Below the pieces are notes generated by a model, which searched no databases, was not told the origin of the DNA, and worked only from the letters and a program-made list of their open reading frames with translations. This document shows, in pieces, positions 25,219 through 40,474 of a stretch of DNA of 64,000 bases. How positions within the stretch are numbered: position 1 is the stretch's first letter; every line of letters begins with the position of its first letter. The translations under genes were made by a program, and so were the position numbers. Source of the DNA: Siphlonurus alternatus (lineage: Eukaryota; Arthropoda; Insecta; Ephemeroptera; Siphlonuridae); NCBI GenBank assembly GCA_949825025.1, contig OX463782.1, positions 26,934,773-26,998,772 on the forward strand. Reading direction: 5' to 3'.

Positions 25219-27187
25219 ATTTTATGTTGTATTTTTATCACTGCGTCATATATTTAATAAAAAAATAATAAATAACAGGACACAATTGAAGAAATTAACA
25301 AACAGTGGAGTTAAAAGATTGGAAAACTTGTCAAGACACTCAAGAGAGTTGCGTGCACAGATTATGATAAAGCGATAATTTATCACAAACTAGGTTATTT
25401 CATGTTTGTTGACCGCACTATTTTAATCTCAACATAATATTTGTAAATATAATTACAGTGATTTTACAAAAAAAAAGTATAAAACGTTTAGGAAAACTGA
25501 ACAAACTACGAAGCAAATGCTGTTTACTGTATTTCTGAGAACACTTGGCCGCAGATTAATAGTTCATAATTTTGGCCGATAGAGGGCTCAGACTGGTTGC
25601 GCTCGCGAATATCTGTGCAAAAATATATTAAATTTATAAGGATCATAAATTTAAACTAACATATTTTACAGAATATTAGTTTGATTTTAATCAATATTTT
25701 ATTTATGTTATAGAATACCAAATAATAAATGAAGAATTATCAAAATTTTACTTGAATTGACAATGCCATTTAAATACAAATAATAATAAAAAATAGGCTT
25801 TGATGCAAATTATTGTAGTATGCAATTTCATGAATGAGTACAAAAAGAATTTGTTTTAAAATATTTTTAACAAACAGTTACAGTAGTATATGGTATATAA
25901 TGATATTGCTTTCAACACATACCAGCTGTTGATTATTTTAAGAATAATTTTAAATTTAAAAGGGAGTGACACAATCGACACATTTCATCTTCAAGTAAAA
26001 CAGTTACAGAAGAATATATATTTTTTCTTGTAGCCTACTTACTAGATCTACTCATTTAATGTAAGCCATCTGAATGTTATAGATTTGACATTGCTTTGAC
26101 AAAGCAGTTGTTTTTAGGAGTATATATTCAAATTTGCTTACAATTTTATACATTCACGCGCAATAAAAAAATACAATAATTTTTATTCCAAGTAAAATCT
26201 ATCACAAAGCTTCAAAACATAACATAAACCATGATGGTTATTATGTTTAAAAAAATTACTTCACTTTTATTAAAACATAGCACTTTAAAAATTAGCGGAG
26301 TACTGCTTCTTTTTTTTTTTTCAGACTTAAGACATTTCCTTATCACCATCCCAAGGAAAAATGGAACACTAATCAATTTTCACTCTACATCCTGTAAATT
26401 ATGCAACTTATTTGTCGTACAGTAGAGCAGGGTTGCATAACCTAACAGGAAGTTGACAGTCCTCGTCTCTCTCTTGCTCTCTCTGAAATAAAAATACTTA
26501 ATTTGTGTATTAATTTTAATAAATTTGTACACCCACTTATAATTGTTGTATACAAACATTATTAATTTAATGTATGGATAGAATTTATAGTTAATTCTAA
26601 GTATTAAAATAATTTATATCAGTAACGAGTTAAACACAAATACTATATTATATAATATATATTATGTAACATGTTCCATTCTTTTTCAACAAATCGTCTC
26701 ATAAAAAATATACGAGCAAAGGTGTTGTCATTGCATACGATATAACCACCCAACAGTCTTTATTTTGTCATATATAATATAATATTCAAATTCTTAGGCC
26801 AGATGATATGTTATATTTCATGAAAAGTACGCTATTGGAACTGGTAGATTATAAAATTTTCTTGAATTGGAAGTGTTAAAATCTTCCAATGTTTCTTCAA
26901 GTGAAAGATAAGTTAGTCTGCTACGAGCCTTTTCACGGAAGTTGTTAAAAAATTGTTCATTCATTAATGAAAATGTTTCAAAATTTTAAAAGCCCTTAAA
27001 GATTAAAGGCAAAAGAGTGAGAAAAAGAAAGAGAGTGAGTGAGTGAGAGGAGGGAGGAGAGGAAAGGGAGTGAAAGACTGACATGGGTAACACTTTCTAC
27101 ATATTTATATAACGTAATATTTTGTGTACCGTATAAAATTTACTATTTATTTAAAATCCCCCGTTCCCAAAGTTTTGGAAATAACTT
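25219..27187. other. Upstream flank of transposase gene and intergenic DNA
   Basis: The right end of the two-gene transposon should lie here. A G+C-richer patch at about 25545-25620 (including GGCCGATAGAGGGCTCAGAC) is a candidate for the terminal region, but I found no matching inverted copy near the left gene. From 25640 to 27187 the DNA is A+T-rich with no recognised gene. Confidence 0.4.
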
Positions 27188-27367
27188 TGCATGGTCCATT
27201 GATAAAGAGTAGAGGTATCCGTTCTGACTGAAGTTTTCCACGGTTCCCTCAGTCTCACCTCAGCGAATGCTGCATGGGACGCATAAAAGGCCGTGGCCAC
27301 CATCCTTTCCCTCCCTTAATATCCCTACCTATTACCCCGCCTCGAGCTCCAAGCTCATATAGGGATG
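27188..27367 (+). mobile_element. SINE-like repeat S1, truncated copy
   Basis: It matches, in the + sense, the reverse complement of 55952-56210: shared TGGTCCATTGATAAA, TTTTCCACGGTTCCCTCAGT, CCACCATCCTTT and CTCGAGCTCCAAGCTCATAT. Only the 3' body is present. It is a G+C-richer island in A+T-rich DNA. No protein is encoded; open frames through it are incidental. Confidence 0.8.
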
Positions 27368-28048
27368 TATCCTTGTTAAAAAAATTAAAACTTTATAAAA
27401 CCCTATATGTTAACTCTATAGCAGCAAATATTTTCCCTATTATAGTATGTAAAATTATACGTAGTTTATAGTAATATAAAGTTGAGAGAAATATCAATAA
27501 AATTTTCCTTCATCCTTCTACCTTTGTTTTCATTTTCAATAGTGTTAATATATGCATGAAAATTTTATTAAATTCTCCAGATTATAACTTCCCATATTAT
27601 ATTGGTATAATATATATCTATAAAATATTATCCTTTGTTACTTTCCATACATATATAATAAATAAATAGACTATTCAATTTATAATGAAACAAAACATGA
27701 TAAATTTTTTAACATTTATTTTATACTAAAACTATGCATAGTTTATATAGTTATTTAAAGCTATATAGCTTTATTTTAATACCATGTGGTGCTTATGTAC
27801 TTCAAAGGTACTGTGTTTAAGGCTTTATACATAGACCAAAGGTTAAATCAATTATTCGTCACACCCTACTAGTCGAGGAGAAGCTACAAGGGTGTTCACG
27901 TCCCTTAGCAATTATTCGCTGAGTACAAATTATCTTCTAACGGAGATAGTGGTTTGAGTTGTCTCTCTATATGTCTTATTTGTCTTCCAGGTACTCAATA
28001 TATTTCATATAATATGTTTCAATTTAAATATTTTATTCTGCAATATTT
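27368..28048. other. A+T-rich non-coding, nothing recognised
   Basis: No coding frame, repeat or regulatory site that I can support. Confidence 0.45.
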
Positions 28049-28188
28049 GGCGTGATTCACGAAGCAGCTAATAGCCATGTTTCTAACCACGTTTAACTAG
28101 GTGGTTTAACACGTAAAACAGGTATAGTTAAACGTGATTAAGCTAAACGTGGTTAGAAACCTGACTAACTGCTTCGTGAATCGCTCCC
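28049..28188. mobile_element. Foldback MITE, family D
   Basis: The left end GGCGTGATTCACGAAGCAG pairs with the right end CTGCTTCGTGAATCGCTCCC, and the pairing continues inward (GTTTCTAACCACGTTTA with its complement). It is 140 bp and non-coding. A solo end with the same GATTCACGAA core is at 7529. The target duplication is unclear. Confidence 0.85.
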
Positions 28189-29542
28189 ATTATGTATATT
28201 GATTTATTTATTATAAAACAAATAGTAATTTGATATTTTGTGTTATAACTGCCAAAACTTATTTCCCTTGTTCATTCACCTTGGGAAATTGACCTTAATT
28301 ACAAAACATAATTAAATGTATTATTTATAAGGTAAATATACAAAGATGAGTCATGAAGTCAGATATTTCCTTTTTTCAGATAATTATTGAATGTTGAAGT
28401 GATATTTTTTATCATTTGAAATTTTACTGTAATAAAATTGTTGTCTTAAATATAAAATAGGTTTTTCTTACAGATTAAAACTTTTAACAATTTTCTATTT
28501 TTGTCATGATTGAATTTAAAAAAAAAAGTTCATATAAAAACAAAAATAACTAAAGAATTTTCAAAGCGGTTGAGACAAAGAAAAAATAAATTATTTTTTT
28601 AATTGCTATTTCATGTTTACTTAATAACATTTCTGTGTTGAATAACCTTTGAAAAAAATTCATTGCTTTGACCTGTACTTACACACACAAAACTGTCAAC
28701 ACATGAAATTTGTGAATGTGTTTTTAAAGCATAAACTGATTTCCTGGGAACCTTTGAGGTTTTAGGTAATTAATTTCCGTCAAATAGTTTAAAAAAAAAA
28801 ATTTTCATTAGTTTGTAGTATATTCTATAGCTTGACATTTAAATTATTATAATGGATTGAACAACTGTCATAAACAATATTTCTCCTCTCCGCTCAGCTA
28901 CTAGCTATTTTACGCTATTATATATTATATACGTACACGTATATTACAGAATATAGTATAGGCAGCAAACCGAAAAAGGAGTTTCTTATTAAAGAAAAAA
29001 GTAAAAATTATGCGTAGTACATAAAATTTGTTAAAATTTCCTTTACTCATCACATTAAAAAAATCCATTTAGTTTTACATCAATTTGTAAGTAACTCAAT
29101 TTTATACTCTTCATTTAAAATAACACGCTGTGTATATTTTTTACGTGAGCTATGGCGGAGCGCATGAAGGTTGCTTGAACATCGTGTTTACATGAAATAT
29201 TAATTGATGCTCATTTAAAATTTTTTAATTTTAAATATTAAGAAGTTAGGTACTCAAATAACATGTGAAACTAATAAAAATAAAACTTTTCTCAAGGCCT
29301 AACTCAAGTTAACAAATTCGGCCTTATTTCTTAGTAACTTTTAATCCAGTCTCCTTACTCCTCTGTATTATAGGGTGAGAATTGAGAGGGTGTTGCATTT
29401 GTATCCCAGAACATTGAGATTTTCCTGAGAACCTTTCGTTCTCTTTTCCTGGAGGATACACGTTAGACATAACGGAAATTCAATAAAACAAAAAGAACAA
29501 ATATATTTTACCACGTAATAGTTCCTAGTCTAACGTTAAGTA
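28189..29542. other. A+T-rich non-coding, nothing recognised
   Basis: No gene, repeat family or regulatory cluster was found. Confidence 0.45.
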
Positions 29543-29791
29543 CAGTCTTAAAAAATTTGGCTGAATTTTGACATCTTATAATCAGTGCATTTTTAACGCC
29601 TTAATTAAATCATGATTTTTCAGGTGTTTCGTAGTCAATATTCAGTAGTCATTGCAGCATATACTGTCAGTATATAGCTTATACTGACTACTGAAAATGC
29701 GCAACGAAACACCTGGAAAAAGCATGATTTAAGGCGTTAAAAATGCACTGATTATAAGATGTCAAAATTCAGCCAAATTTTTTTAAGAGTG
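29543..29791. mobile_element. TA-flanked foldback MITE, family C copy 1
   Basis: The terminal repeats run from CAGTCTTAAAAAATTTGGCT inward and pair with AGCCAAATTTTTTTAAGAGTG at the right, with TA at 29541-29542 and 29792-29793. Arms are well matched across GGCTGAATTTTGACATCTTA and GTTTCG...CGAAAC. A TA duplication is typical of Tc1/mariner-type insertion. A larger relative lies at 40475-41413. Confidence 0.85.
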
Positions 29792-32783
29792 TACAAATTG
29801 TCTCATCTGTGGTAATTTACTCTGCTAATTAACATGCACTTTCTACACTTCAGGACAAACGTTACTTCTGCTTGCTAAAGCTGCATGCAGGACCAAAAGG
29901 ATGCAGCACCATGCAGGACCAAAGGGATAAAGATATCCAAATTTGCAATATTTGTGGACGTTAAAATAATATATTCCAAAAAGGTTTTGATGTGGTCCTC
30001 ATGATGATGATTTAAAGATGAATAATATTATTCTTATTAGACAACTTCATATTAAAAATTACATCTTGTATTGAAACAAAAATACAAACAATGCTTGACG
30101 AATGTTTTATAAAAATCAAAGCTAAAAATTATTATTGTGTTATACTCTAAAAAATAAATGAAAGTATCATTACAATATTTGTGTTCTGAATGTCACCTTT
30201 AAGAATGTTGTGAAGTCCTAGTTTACTTGCACACGACTGTACTGGCAACATTTGCTACGACGATACTCGTGACTGCTTTGCCAGACCGCAGACGAAAAGT
30301 CTTCCTCGTCAAACCCCACGTGCAAGAATTAGCAACGGTGATGAGGAGACATCATCTGTTTCATCTCACATCAAATTAATTTACCGACCTCTGCAATGTC
30401 TCATGCAAAATAAATATATAGCAATTATTTACGGAAAAGGTTTCCTCAATTCATGTGGGTTTTCTTTTAATATTTTACTGAAACATAATATTTGATATCA
30501 CATTTTTATAAATAAATTTTTGTTTCTTTAATTTTTACTCTCACAATTTAAATCTTAAAATTATAGCATGTAATATAATATTGACTGTATATTATACAGT
30601 ATAACATTATATGGTGTACTATGTCTGTATAAATAAATAATAAGCTGTTATATATTTTTTTTAGGAAGCGGATTGAACGGTTATAATATGCAATTTAATT
30701 TAATATAATATCTCATTCATATTAAATATGTACAAATTCTTACATTTATTGAATAGATTTTTGTGAAATTGTATTTTTTTATATTATATTTCTATTTAAA
30801 GTCCCTAAACAGAATTTCTAATTCCATCTTTGTATATAAACACTTTTTCCCCCCTTCTATATACAACACAATTTAAAAGCTGTAGTATTATTTATTTATT
30901 TTTTACAAAAAGTATCGAATGTCATGTGATAGAACGTTTTTTAAATTTGCGCAACGAAAGAAAGTTTAATCCTCTTAGCCAGTAGGACGGTCATTGCTGT
31001 TCGTTCGAGAAGGAAACGTTGGCTCTCTGCAGGAGCTCCTCACGCGCTCGTCCGGAATGACGAAGAAAAAGGAGGAGAGACACAGAAAAAATATACGAGC
31101 GTGTATTCTATATAGAAAGAGATTTAAAATGATAGAGAGTGGTGAAAAATATACGCAGGTGCGAGAGTTGTAAATGCTATGAGAAAATTAGGAAATATGT
31201 AATGTTCTAAAAAAGAGAGAAAAAAAAAGGATTAAATTTTATGATTTTTTAGTAAATTAAAAATTATGGTACAGAAATGACGTGAATGTTGTTTAAAAAC
31301 AGCACATAGCTATAACAAGTGCTTTTTGTAGTTCATGAGGATAAAAAAAAAACAAAAGCTAGCAGCTCTCAAAAGTATGTTGTAAGTACGCGTTAAATAA
31401 ATTCTTCTATATGGAGTTAATTTATTTTGATGATTTTTTTTTTTTTTTAATTTTAAGAAAATAATGAAAAATAAAGTAAGGTTATATAAAAAAATTTAAA
31501 AGCGTATTGTATACACAGGATTTTTCTGCTAAAATTTACTAAACAATCAAAATCTGAACACATTGTTAATTAAGTAATATAAAAACTATATACGAATAAT
31601 TTGCAAATATTTGTTACAATTTGATTATATTTATTACTGAATATTATTAAACCAAAATAAAAATTTTCTTGTTAATTTAATATCTCTAATTGCGTATAAA
31701 ACTATTTTTTCTGTAGTTTTATTCCATACAAATTCTATACAAATTTTTGGAAATAACTTTACATATAACATAGTAATTAAGTCTAACATTAGTCTAACTA
31801 GAAAATAGGTATTTACTTTTATCATTAATTTATACTGTCTGCTACTAAGTATACAGCTGTATCATTGTACCTGTTATATTCGGTATCTCTTCCTTTGAAT
31901 CCCATTACAGCAGCAGTCTGGGCGGATTAAGCTGCTGAGAGAGATCGGCAGTAGCAGGAAGAAGAGGTGTGGGGGAATCTTGAGGAGCGTTAGGCAAGGG
32001 GCTGTATAATTAATTAGTGGGCATAGAGAAGAGGGGAGGGAGACTGGGGGGGAGGGGGAGGAAACTCAAGAACTCCTTCATCCACCCCCTGAGACACAAT
32101 CAACCCGTTGGTGCTTTCTTGGATACAAATTTACACCTAAAAATAATGACATGGACATTAGTAAGGAAAGTGGTATTTAATTGATGACTTTTTCCTCGTT
32201 ATTTTTTTTTTTATTACTTCAAGAACGTTTATTAATATCTTTTAAGACAGAAATTTTAATGTTAAACTTTTATGAAGTAAAATTAATGAAATTTTTTTTT
32301 TATGAAAAATGAGGGTATTTTTTTTATTACCTTTAAGTTAAAAAATTAATTCAATGAAAAAGATAAGAGCTTAACTTTATTTTAATATCTATCATACATA
32401 TTGCTCTTTTTGATATAACAAAATAATATTACAATAATTATTTTATAATTATAATTTTCATTGATTCTAATTAAAAACTGGGAGGTAAAAACGCTAGCAA
32501 GCTATACTAATATTTTTTACTGTGAATTTTGGGTCGTTTAAAATTCATAAAAGTCATTTTGTAAGCCATGTTCGGGGTATACTCTGAGCAAGTTTACGAA
32601 CAAAAAACGTGACGTCAGCTGCACCACCCTCTGAGCTGAAGTATAAGTAAATGAGTAGACATGTAGACAAAGAGTACTCTGGGCAGGGTTTACAAACATA
32701 CCTATTCGTGTTGATATTTTAGAACTTGAAAACAATGTATGACATTTATTTGCAGTAATCAAAACAACAACTAATGTTGTATT
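29792..32783. other. Non-coding stretch with a CRE
   Basis: No gene is recognised. Less A+T-rich islands at about 30960-31090 and 31905-32110 have no defensible frame. TGACGTCA lies at 32610-32617. Confidence 0.4.
32610..32617. promoter_or_regulatory. Palindromic CRE (TGACGTCA)
   Basis: The fourth exact CRE palindrome of the window. No associated transcription unit is visible. Confidence 0.25.
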
Positions 32784-32912
32784 TACACTCATTGCCTTGG
32801 AAAATTTCCCACTTACAGCCTTGTTAATCACCATGCCCTGTGCTATTCTTACGGGGCATGGTAATGAATTAACAAGGCCACAAAGGGAACTTTTCTGAGG
32901 CAACGACTGTAA
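32784..32912. mobile_element. Foldback MITE, family E copy 1
   Basis: The left end TTTACACTCATTGCCTTGG pairs with the right end GGCAACGACTGTAAA. The inner arms share GCCTTGTTAATCACCATGCC with a complementary GGCATGGTAAT...AACAAGGC. A second copy starts about 160 bp downstream, and a solo end lies near 59976. Confidence 0.8.
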
Positions 32913-33070
32913 ATTTTGCAGCTGAAAGTAAGAGATTTCTATTCATTAAATTATATTTTTATGCGACTTCTGTACTTTCTTTATATAAAACAAAGAAATT
33001 TCTGTTAAGCTATATTTTAATCACGCGAAAATACAAGTTTTTCATTTTAAATTTATTAATAAACAATATA

Positions 33071-33193
33071 TAGTTGTCACCTCGGAAAATTTCTATTTTC
33101 AGTCTTGTTAATCACTATGCTTCATAAGAATAACACAGCGCATGGTGCTTAACAAGGCTGCAAAAAGAACATTTTCCAAGGCAACGAGTGTAC
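33071..33193. mobile_element. Foldback MITE, family E copy 2
   Basis: The left end is TTGTCACCTCGGAAAATTTC and the right end is ACATTTTCCAAGGCAACGAGTG. The inner TCTTGTTAATCACTATGC pairs with GCATGGTGCTTAACAAGGC. It is the same family and orientation-symmetric structure as the copy at 32784. Confidence 0.75.
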
Positions 33194-33293
33194 ATTATCA
33201 TCTTATTTAATTTAAATGAAATAATTTTTTAAAGGTGTTCTATTTTTATTTCTACATTATCCCTCTGACAAAAGCCCTACTTTTCTCTATTAA

Positions 33294-33622
33294 GGATGAA
33301 TCTCAGTAGGTTGAGATCTCGCAATCGTACCGCCTGAATGCAACAAAACTTGCAGGAGACTTAGAACTCACCATCAATAGGTGATATACAAATTTTGAAG
33401 CGAATCTGTCTTATCAGTTTTGTGAAAACTGAAGTAGAAGTTTAAAATTGGCCTTATGGACGAAAACCGGAAATGGAGCTGTTGTAAGAAAACTGCAAGA
33501 CTGAATTTGCTCAAACCATAAGCGATTAAGTTTTAGAACAATCTCGATTTTTTAAAATTTATTTTATTCGATTCGTTTGCAGGGAAATATTCTTTGACTC
33601 CAGCAGTAACTGAGATTCATCT
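33294..33622. mobile_element. TTAA-flanked element, family F copy 1
   Basis: The ends are GGATGAATCTCAGTA and the complementary ACTGAGATTCATCT, flanked by TTAA at 33290-33293 and 33623-33626. The 329-bp body is not palindromic beyond the ends and matches the inverted copy at 61661-61988 almost throughout (e.g. GAAGCGAATCTGTCTTATCA). It is non-coding and non-autonomous. Confidence 0.88.
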
Positions 33623-33626
33623 TTAA

Positions 33627-36306
<2,680 letters not shown>

Positions 36307-36752
36307 AAGGGTGTAAGGCCACCTATGGCCACGGGGTAGACAGCACCATCTCTTGACAAATTGGTTTTTAATTTCTTACGAGCAGAGTTTTTAGAGTATC
36401 GACTTGAAACTGAATTAAGGTATGGACATTGACACTTTTGATACGCAGTAAAAATTTCATTGTCGTAGATGAAACCAATTTTTAAATTCAAGCCCAAAAC
36501 TGGTTTGGTTCCCGCTATTTTTTTCAGACGGGCGGGAACGGGCGGGAACCAAACCAAACGTTTGGGCTTGAATTTAAAAATTGGTTTCATCTACGACAAT
36601 GAAATTTTTACTGCGTATCAAAAGTGTCAATGTCCATACCTTAATTCAGTTTCAAGTTGATACTCTAAAAACTCTGCCCGTAAGAAAATAAAAACCAATT
36701 TGTCAAGAGATGGCGCTGTCTACCACGTTGCCTTAGGTGGCCTTGCACCCTT
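36307..36752. mobile_element. 446-bp foldback element with graded arm identity
   Basis: The left arm starts AAGGGTGTAAGGCCACCTA and the right arm ends in the near complement (GGTGGCCTTGCACCCTT). By direct comparison the outer roughly 95 bp of the arms differ at 8 positions. The next roughly 95 bp (left 36402-36497) match the right arm exactly. The loop holds CGGGCGGGAACGGGCGGGAA. Because the arms mirror each other, both strands show an identical short open frame, which I regard as an artefact. No clear target duplication. Confidence 0.88.
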
Positions 36753-36969
36753 AATCAAAGTTTTCTTAAAATATGAGACAAAGTAATAAAAATAATACAC
36801 GTTTATTGAGTATGCAATCATACTTACAATTTTTTTAGTAAAATATTGACATCAAAAATAAATGCTATTATACTTAATGCGTGACGTGAAAAAGGCAAGC
36901 GGAAGCGAACAAATTAAATAAACCAGGAAGTAACTGCTTCTTCAAAACATCTAGCATGAAAATTTTTAT

Positions 36970-37232
36970 TGCAGAAATGAATAGAGGGTACCAAATTATG
37001 CTACTCTGAAATTTTCAGATTTTTTTGAGTCCCAGAAATATTTTTAAATAATTATTGAAAGTGCGGCCACGCCCCTAAGAGGCGTCAATAGGCGTCTAAG
37101 CCGCATCCTTTTTATTAAGGATTTAGAATTGCCAACATAACTTACAGAACTTTCAATAACATTTTAAAAATAATTCCGGGACTGAAAAAATTCAGAGTAG
37201 CGTAATTTGACATTCTCTATTCATTTTTGCGA
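36970..37232. mobile_element. Foldback MITE, family B copy 2
   Basis: The ends are TTGCAGAAATGAATAGAGGG and a complementary ATTCTCTATTCATTTTTGCG, matching the copy at 9491-9730. Interior pairing includes TCAGATTTTTTTGAGTC against GGGACTGAAAAAATTC. A G+C-richer centre (GTGCGGCCACGCCCC) is absent from copy 1. Confidence 0.78.
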
Positions 37233-37764
37233 TAAAACATTGTCATACAAGTTGACCATTGTAACATGTATATTTAATTTTTTTAAATTTATAATTTTGA
37301 GTGTGTCATCACTTATATTTATTTTCATAATCAAATTGTCATGTTAAAATGCAGTAAGACTGCATTCTTACTGCATTTTTTTTTTAAACTACTTTAAACG
37401 TCATATAAAAATGATACACATTATATCACGGTACAAAATTTTAATATAAATTTCCACATCAATGTCAAAGTACACATGACATTTAAACAATTTTATATTA
37501 TGCATAAAAATAACACATCTTGATATTTTTATTAATGAAATTTTCTTACAATAGAAACATTTGTATGCTAGACAAAAATACAATTTTTTTAAATTTACAA
37601 AATTGACTCATATAAAAAACAATAATTTTTATTTAGAACAGGGAGTTTGAATTCCTGATTATACAGTATATTTGTTAGTAAATAATATAATACAGTAATA
37701 ATTTTTTTTTTGTCAACGCCGTATTTTTTATGACACTGAAAATGATATTCCTTTTATTGCTTAA

Positions 37765-38188
37765 AGGTGTACTAAAGTGAATACTTTTTATACATATTCG
37801 GACAGCTAAGAATTATTCTGATATTCCTGTGACTCAATATTTTTAAACGATCGATGTCTAGTTATTTTACAATTAATTATTTAGTTTGAAAAGTGAGTAT
37901 AAAAACCGTTGGTTGATTCAAGCCGGTGCGCGCCCGCAGCAGCCGGTGATACGACAAGAAGGGGGTGAAAGGGCGTTCTCCCGATTTGGGGGAGATTCTC
38001 GTCGTATCAGCGGCTGCTGCGGGCGCGCACTGGCTTGAATCAACCAATGGTTTTTGAACTCACTTTTCAAACTAAATAATTAATTGTAAAATAACTAGGC
38101 ATCGTACGAAAAAATTGATTTAATGGGATATCAGAATAGTTCTTAGGTGCCCGAATATGTAAAATAAGTACTCACTTGGGTACACTTT
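37765..38188. mobile_element. TTAA-flanked foldback with G+C-rich stem
   Basis: The ends are AGGTGTACTAAAGTGA and the complement-like TCACTTGGGTACACTTT, with TTAA at 37761-37764 and 38189-38192. The inner stem is unusually G+C-rich (GGTGCGCGCCCGCAGCAGCC pairing with GGCTGCTGCGGGCGCGCAC) and closes a loop of about 30 bp with GGGGGTGAAAGGGCG. Arms are more alike near the loop than at the outer ends. Non-coding. Confidence 0.87.
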
Positions 38189-38192
38189 TTAA

Positions 38193-38763
38193 AGAAATTA
38201 AAATGCAATAATTTTATTAAAATTCTTTAATGTGTCCTATTCCATTTCCAAGGAGCATGTAAATACATTTAATATAACACATAATTTATCGTGGTATTAT
38301 TTATGGGTAAGAACGTAAGACGTAATTAAAAAGTTAAAAACAGTCATCCAAAATTTTTTTTTACCTATCAATCAATCTTTTATTAATTCTCTTTAGTAAT
38401 ATATCAAAATTATGATATGAAATATGTTTTAAGTGTTCAATAAGATTTGTTAAATGTAGGATAATTATTTAGAATATTTACTGACTTTAATGTTTAAATG
38501 CACTGTACTATACGACGGTGCTAATTATTATTTTTTAATCGACTCGTTGCTTTGTATTTTTGTACCTGCCATTTTGAATGTTAATTGTTAATTTAGACTA
38601 ATTTCTGTACTGAAATCCACCATCTGAAGCAAGTTGTGTGCATGGCCTAATACTAAGAGTAAAAAAAGAAATGCCATGGTGTCTGAAATAATGATAATGA
38701 CTTGTATGTATAAAAAAAAATCTAGCACAAAATCGTACATTTCTTTTAAAATAAGAATTAATG
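38193..38763. other. A+T-rich non-coding, nothing recognised
   Basis: No gene or repeat family seen. Confidence 0.4.
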
Positions 38764-38968
<205 letters not shown>

Positions 38969-40474
38969 TGATATACAAAGAGCACAGGTTAAGTTTTATT
39001 TGAGTGTTTTAAACAAAAATTTAAGTAATTTTTGCCCCTGTATGTACCTGCTATCTTGCAAAGAAACTTATGTTACACTTCTCGTAAAAACGAACCAAGT
39101 TTTATGAGAATCTGTCTTTCAAACATTTTGTTAATTAATTACTTTGTCCGACAAGCCTGCAGGAATGTAATTAAAATTGGTTAACTTGAAATGTTCATGG
39201 GTTTATGAAAAAAAAAAAGACACAATATTTTTTTTTCTATGGAAAAAATGCTTTCGTTTTATTGAAATACTTTTCAAACACTTTAAAAAATTCTTTTACG
39301 TTGCTAATATAAAGTTTCCACCTTCTCATGAAAAAAAAAGAAAAAAAAAAACTTGATAGCTTTGATGGAAGCTTTTATTCTTAAAAATAAAGTTTATTAA
39401 ATTGCTTATAATAAAAAACTTAAATTTTATGCAATTTACCTCTTATAATAAATTTTAATTTGGGAGAGATTTTCTTTTAAAAAATTTCGCTGTATCGTAT
39501 TTTTTCTTCTATAGTATTCAAAAATGAATGTCAATTTCAGGTTTTATTATAATTTCTTAGAATTGTGTATATAAGAAAGATTTGCTTGCAGCAAAAAATA
39601 TCGTACAATGAAATTATGCTGCATGTTGTATTTTATTTTTACATCGTATTACTTATAAAATGGTACGTAAAAACACTATAGCTATTTCTATAATCATTAA
39701 AGCTGCATTCTAATGTATAGAGATGGAGGCATTAAATTCTTCTATAAATAAAAAGGCTATATGAAAAAGTGGTGACATTATATTATATATATAGTTTATG
39801 CAGTATAGCAACATTTATTTATCATTGTCAAATTATCTACCCGATAGAAGAAGAATATAACATTAGCATTGCCATTTCAGTTTTATTTCAGGATTTCATG
39901 CAATTTTTGTAAAGCACTGTCCAGAGTATTTCTGAAGCGGAAAAGTTCTCAACGAATAAAAAAATTCAAAATTTCCGATTTGCTAATCACGGTCATGAAA
40001 AATAATATTTTTCCATTAATTATGGACGGGACTTTACCTAAATATATTTTCTGATTATTTTTACTGAAGTTCTCATGTCTTCTCAGCATGATGGATGTTA
40101 GATAATGAAATACGTATCACAGGAATGAACCGTAAACACTCTCTACCTGTAGATTATATTAATAATATTTAAGTCCCATATGTTTCACATTTTTGCACTA
40201 TCTTCATCTTTAATGTCTTCATTTCTTCATGCCGTTCTCAAAAAAACACATTTTCTTTTTTTTTTTCCCCCCGCCAGTGATAAGAAACAAGAAGCGCAAA
40301 AAGTGCAACATTTAGGCGCTTTAGTTTGAAAAAAATTCCAAGAAAACTTGAAGAAGTTCTTGTAGTATCACGTACCAAATACTATAACATAGATGGCGAC
40401 ATATGATTGACAAAGCTGAAAGCAACCGAGCGTAAGCAAGGTTTCTCCCCAACCCTAGTAACATTTAAGTTACA
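38969..40474. other. A+T-rich non-coding, nothing recognised
   Basis: No coding region supported. A C-rich run followed by GCCAG near 40268-40276 resembles an acceptor, but stops follow in all useful frames. Confidence 0.4.

Noticed and set aside
32538..32903. 121-codon - strand frame
   Set aside because: It overlaps the family E foldback and has no domain or splice support.
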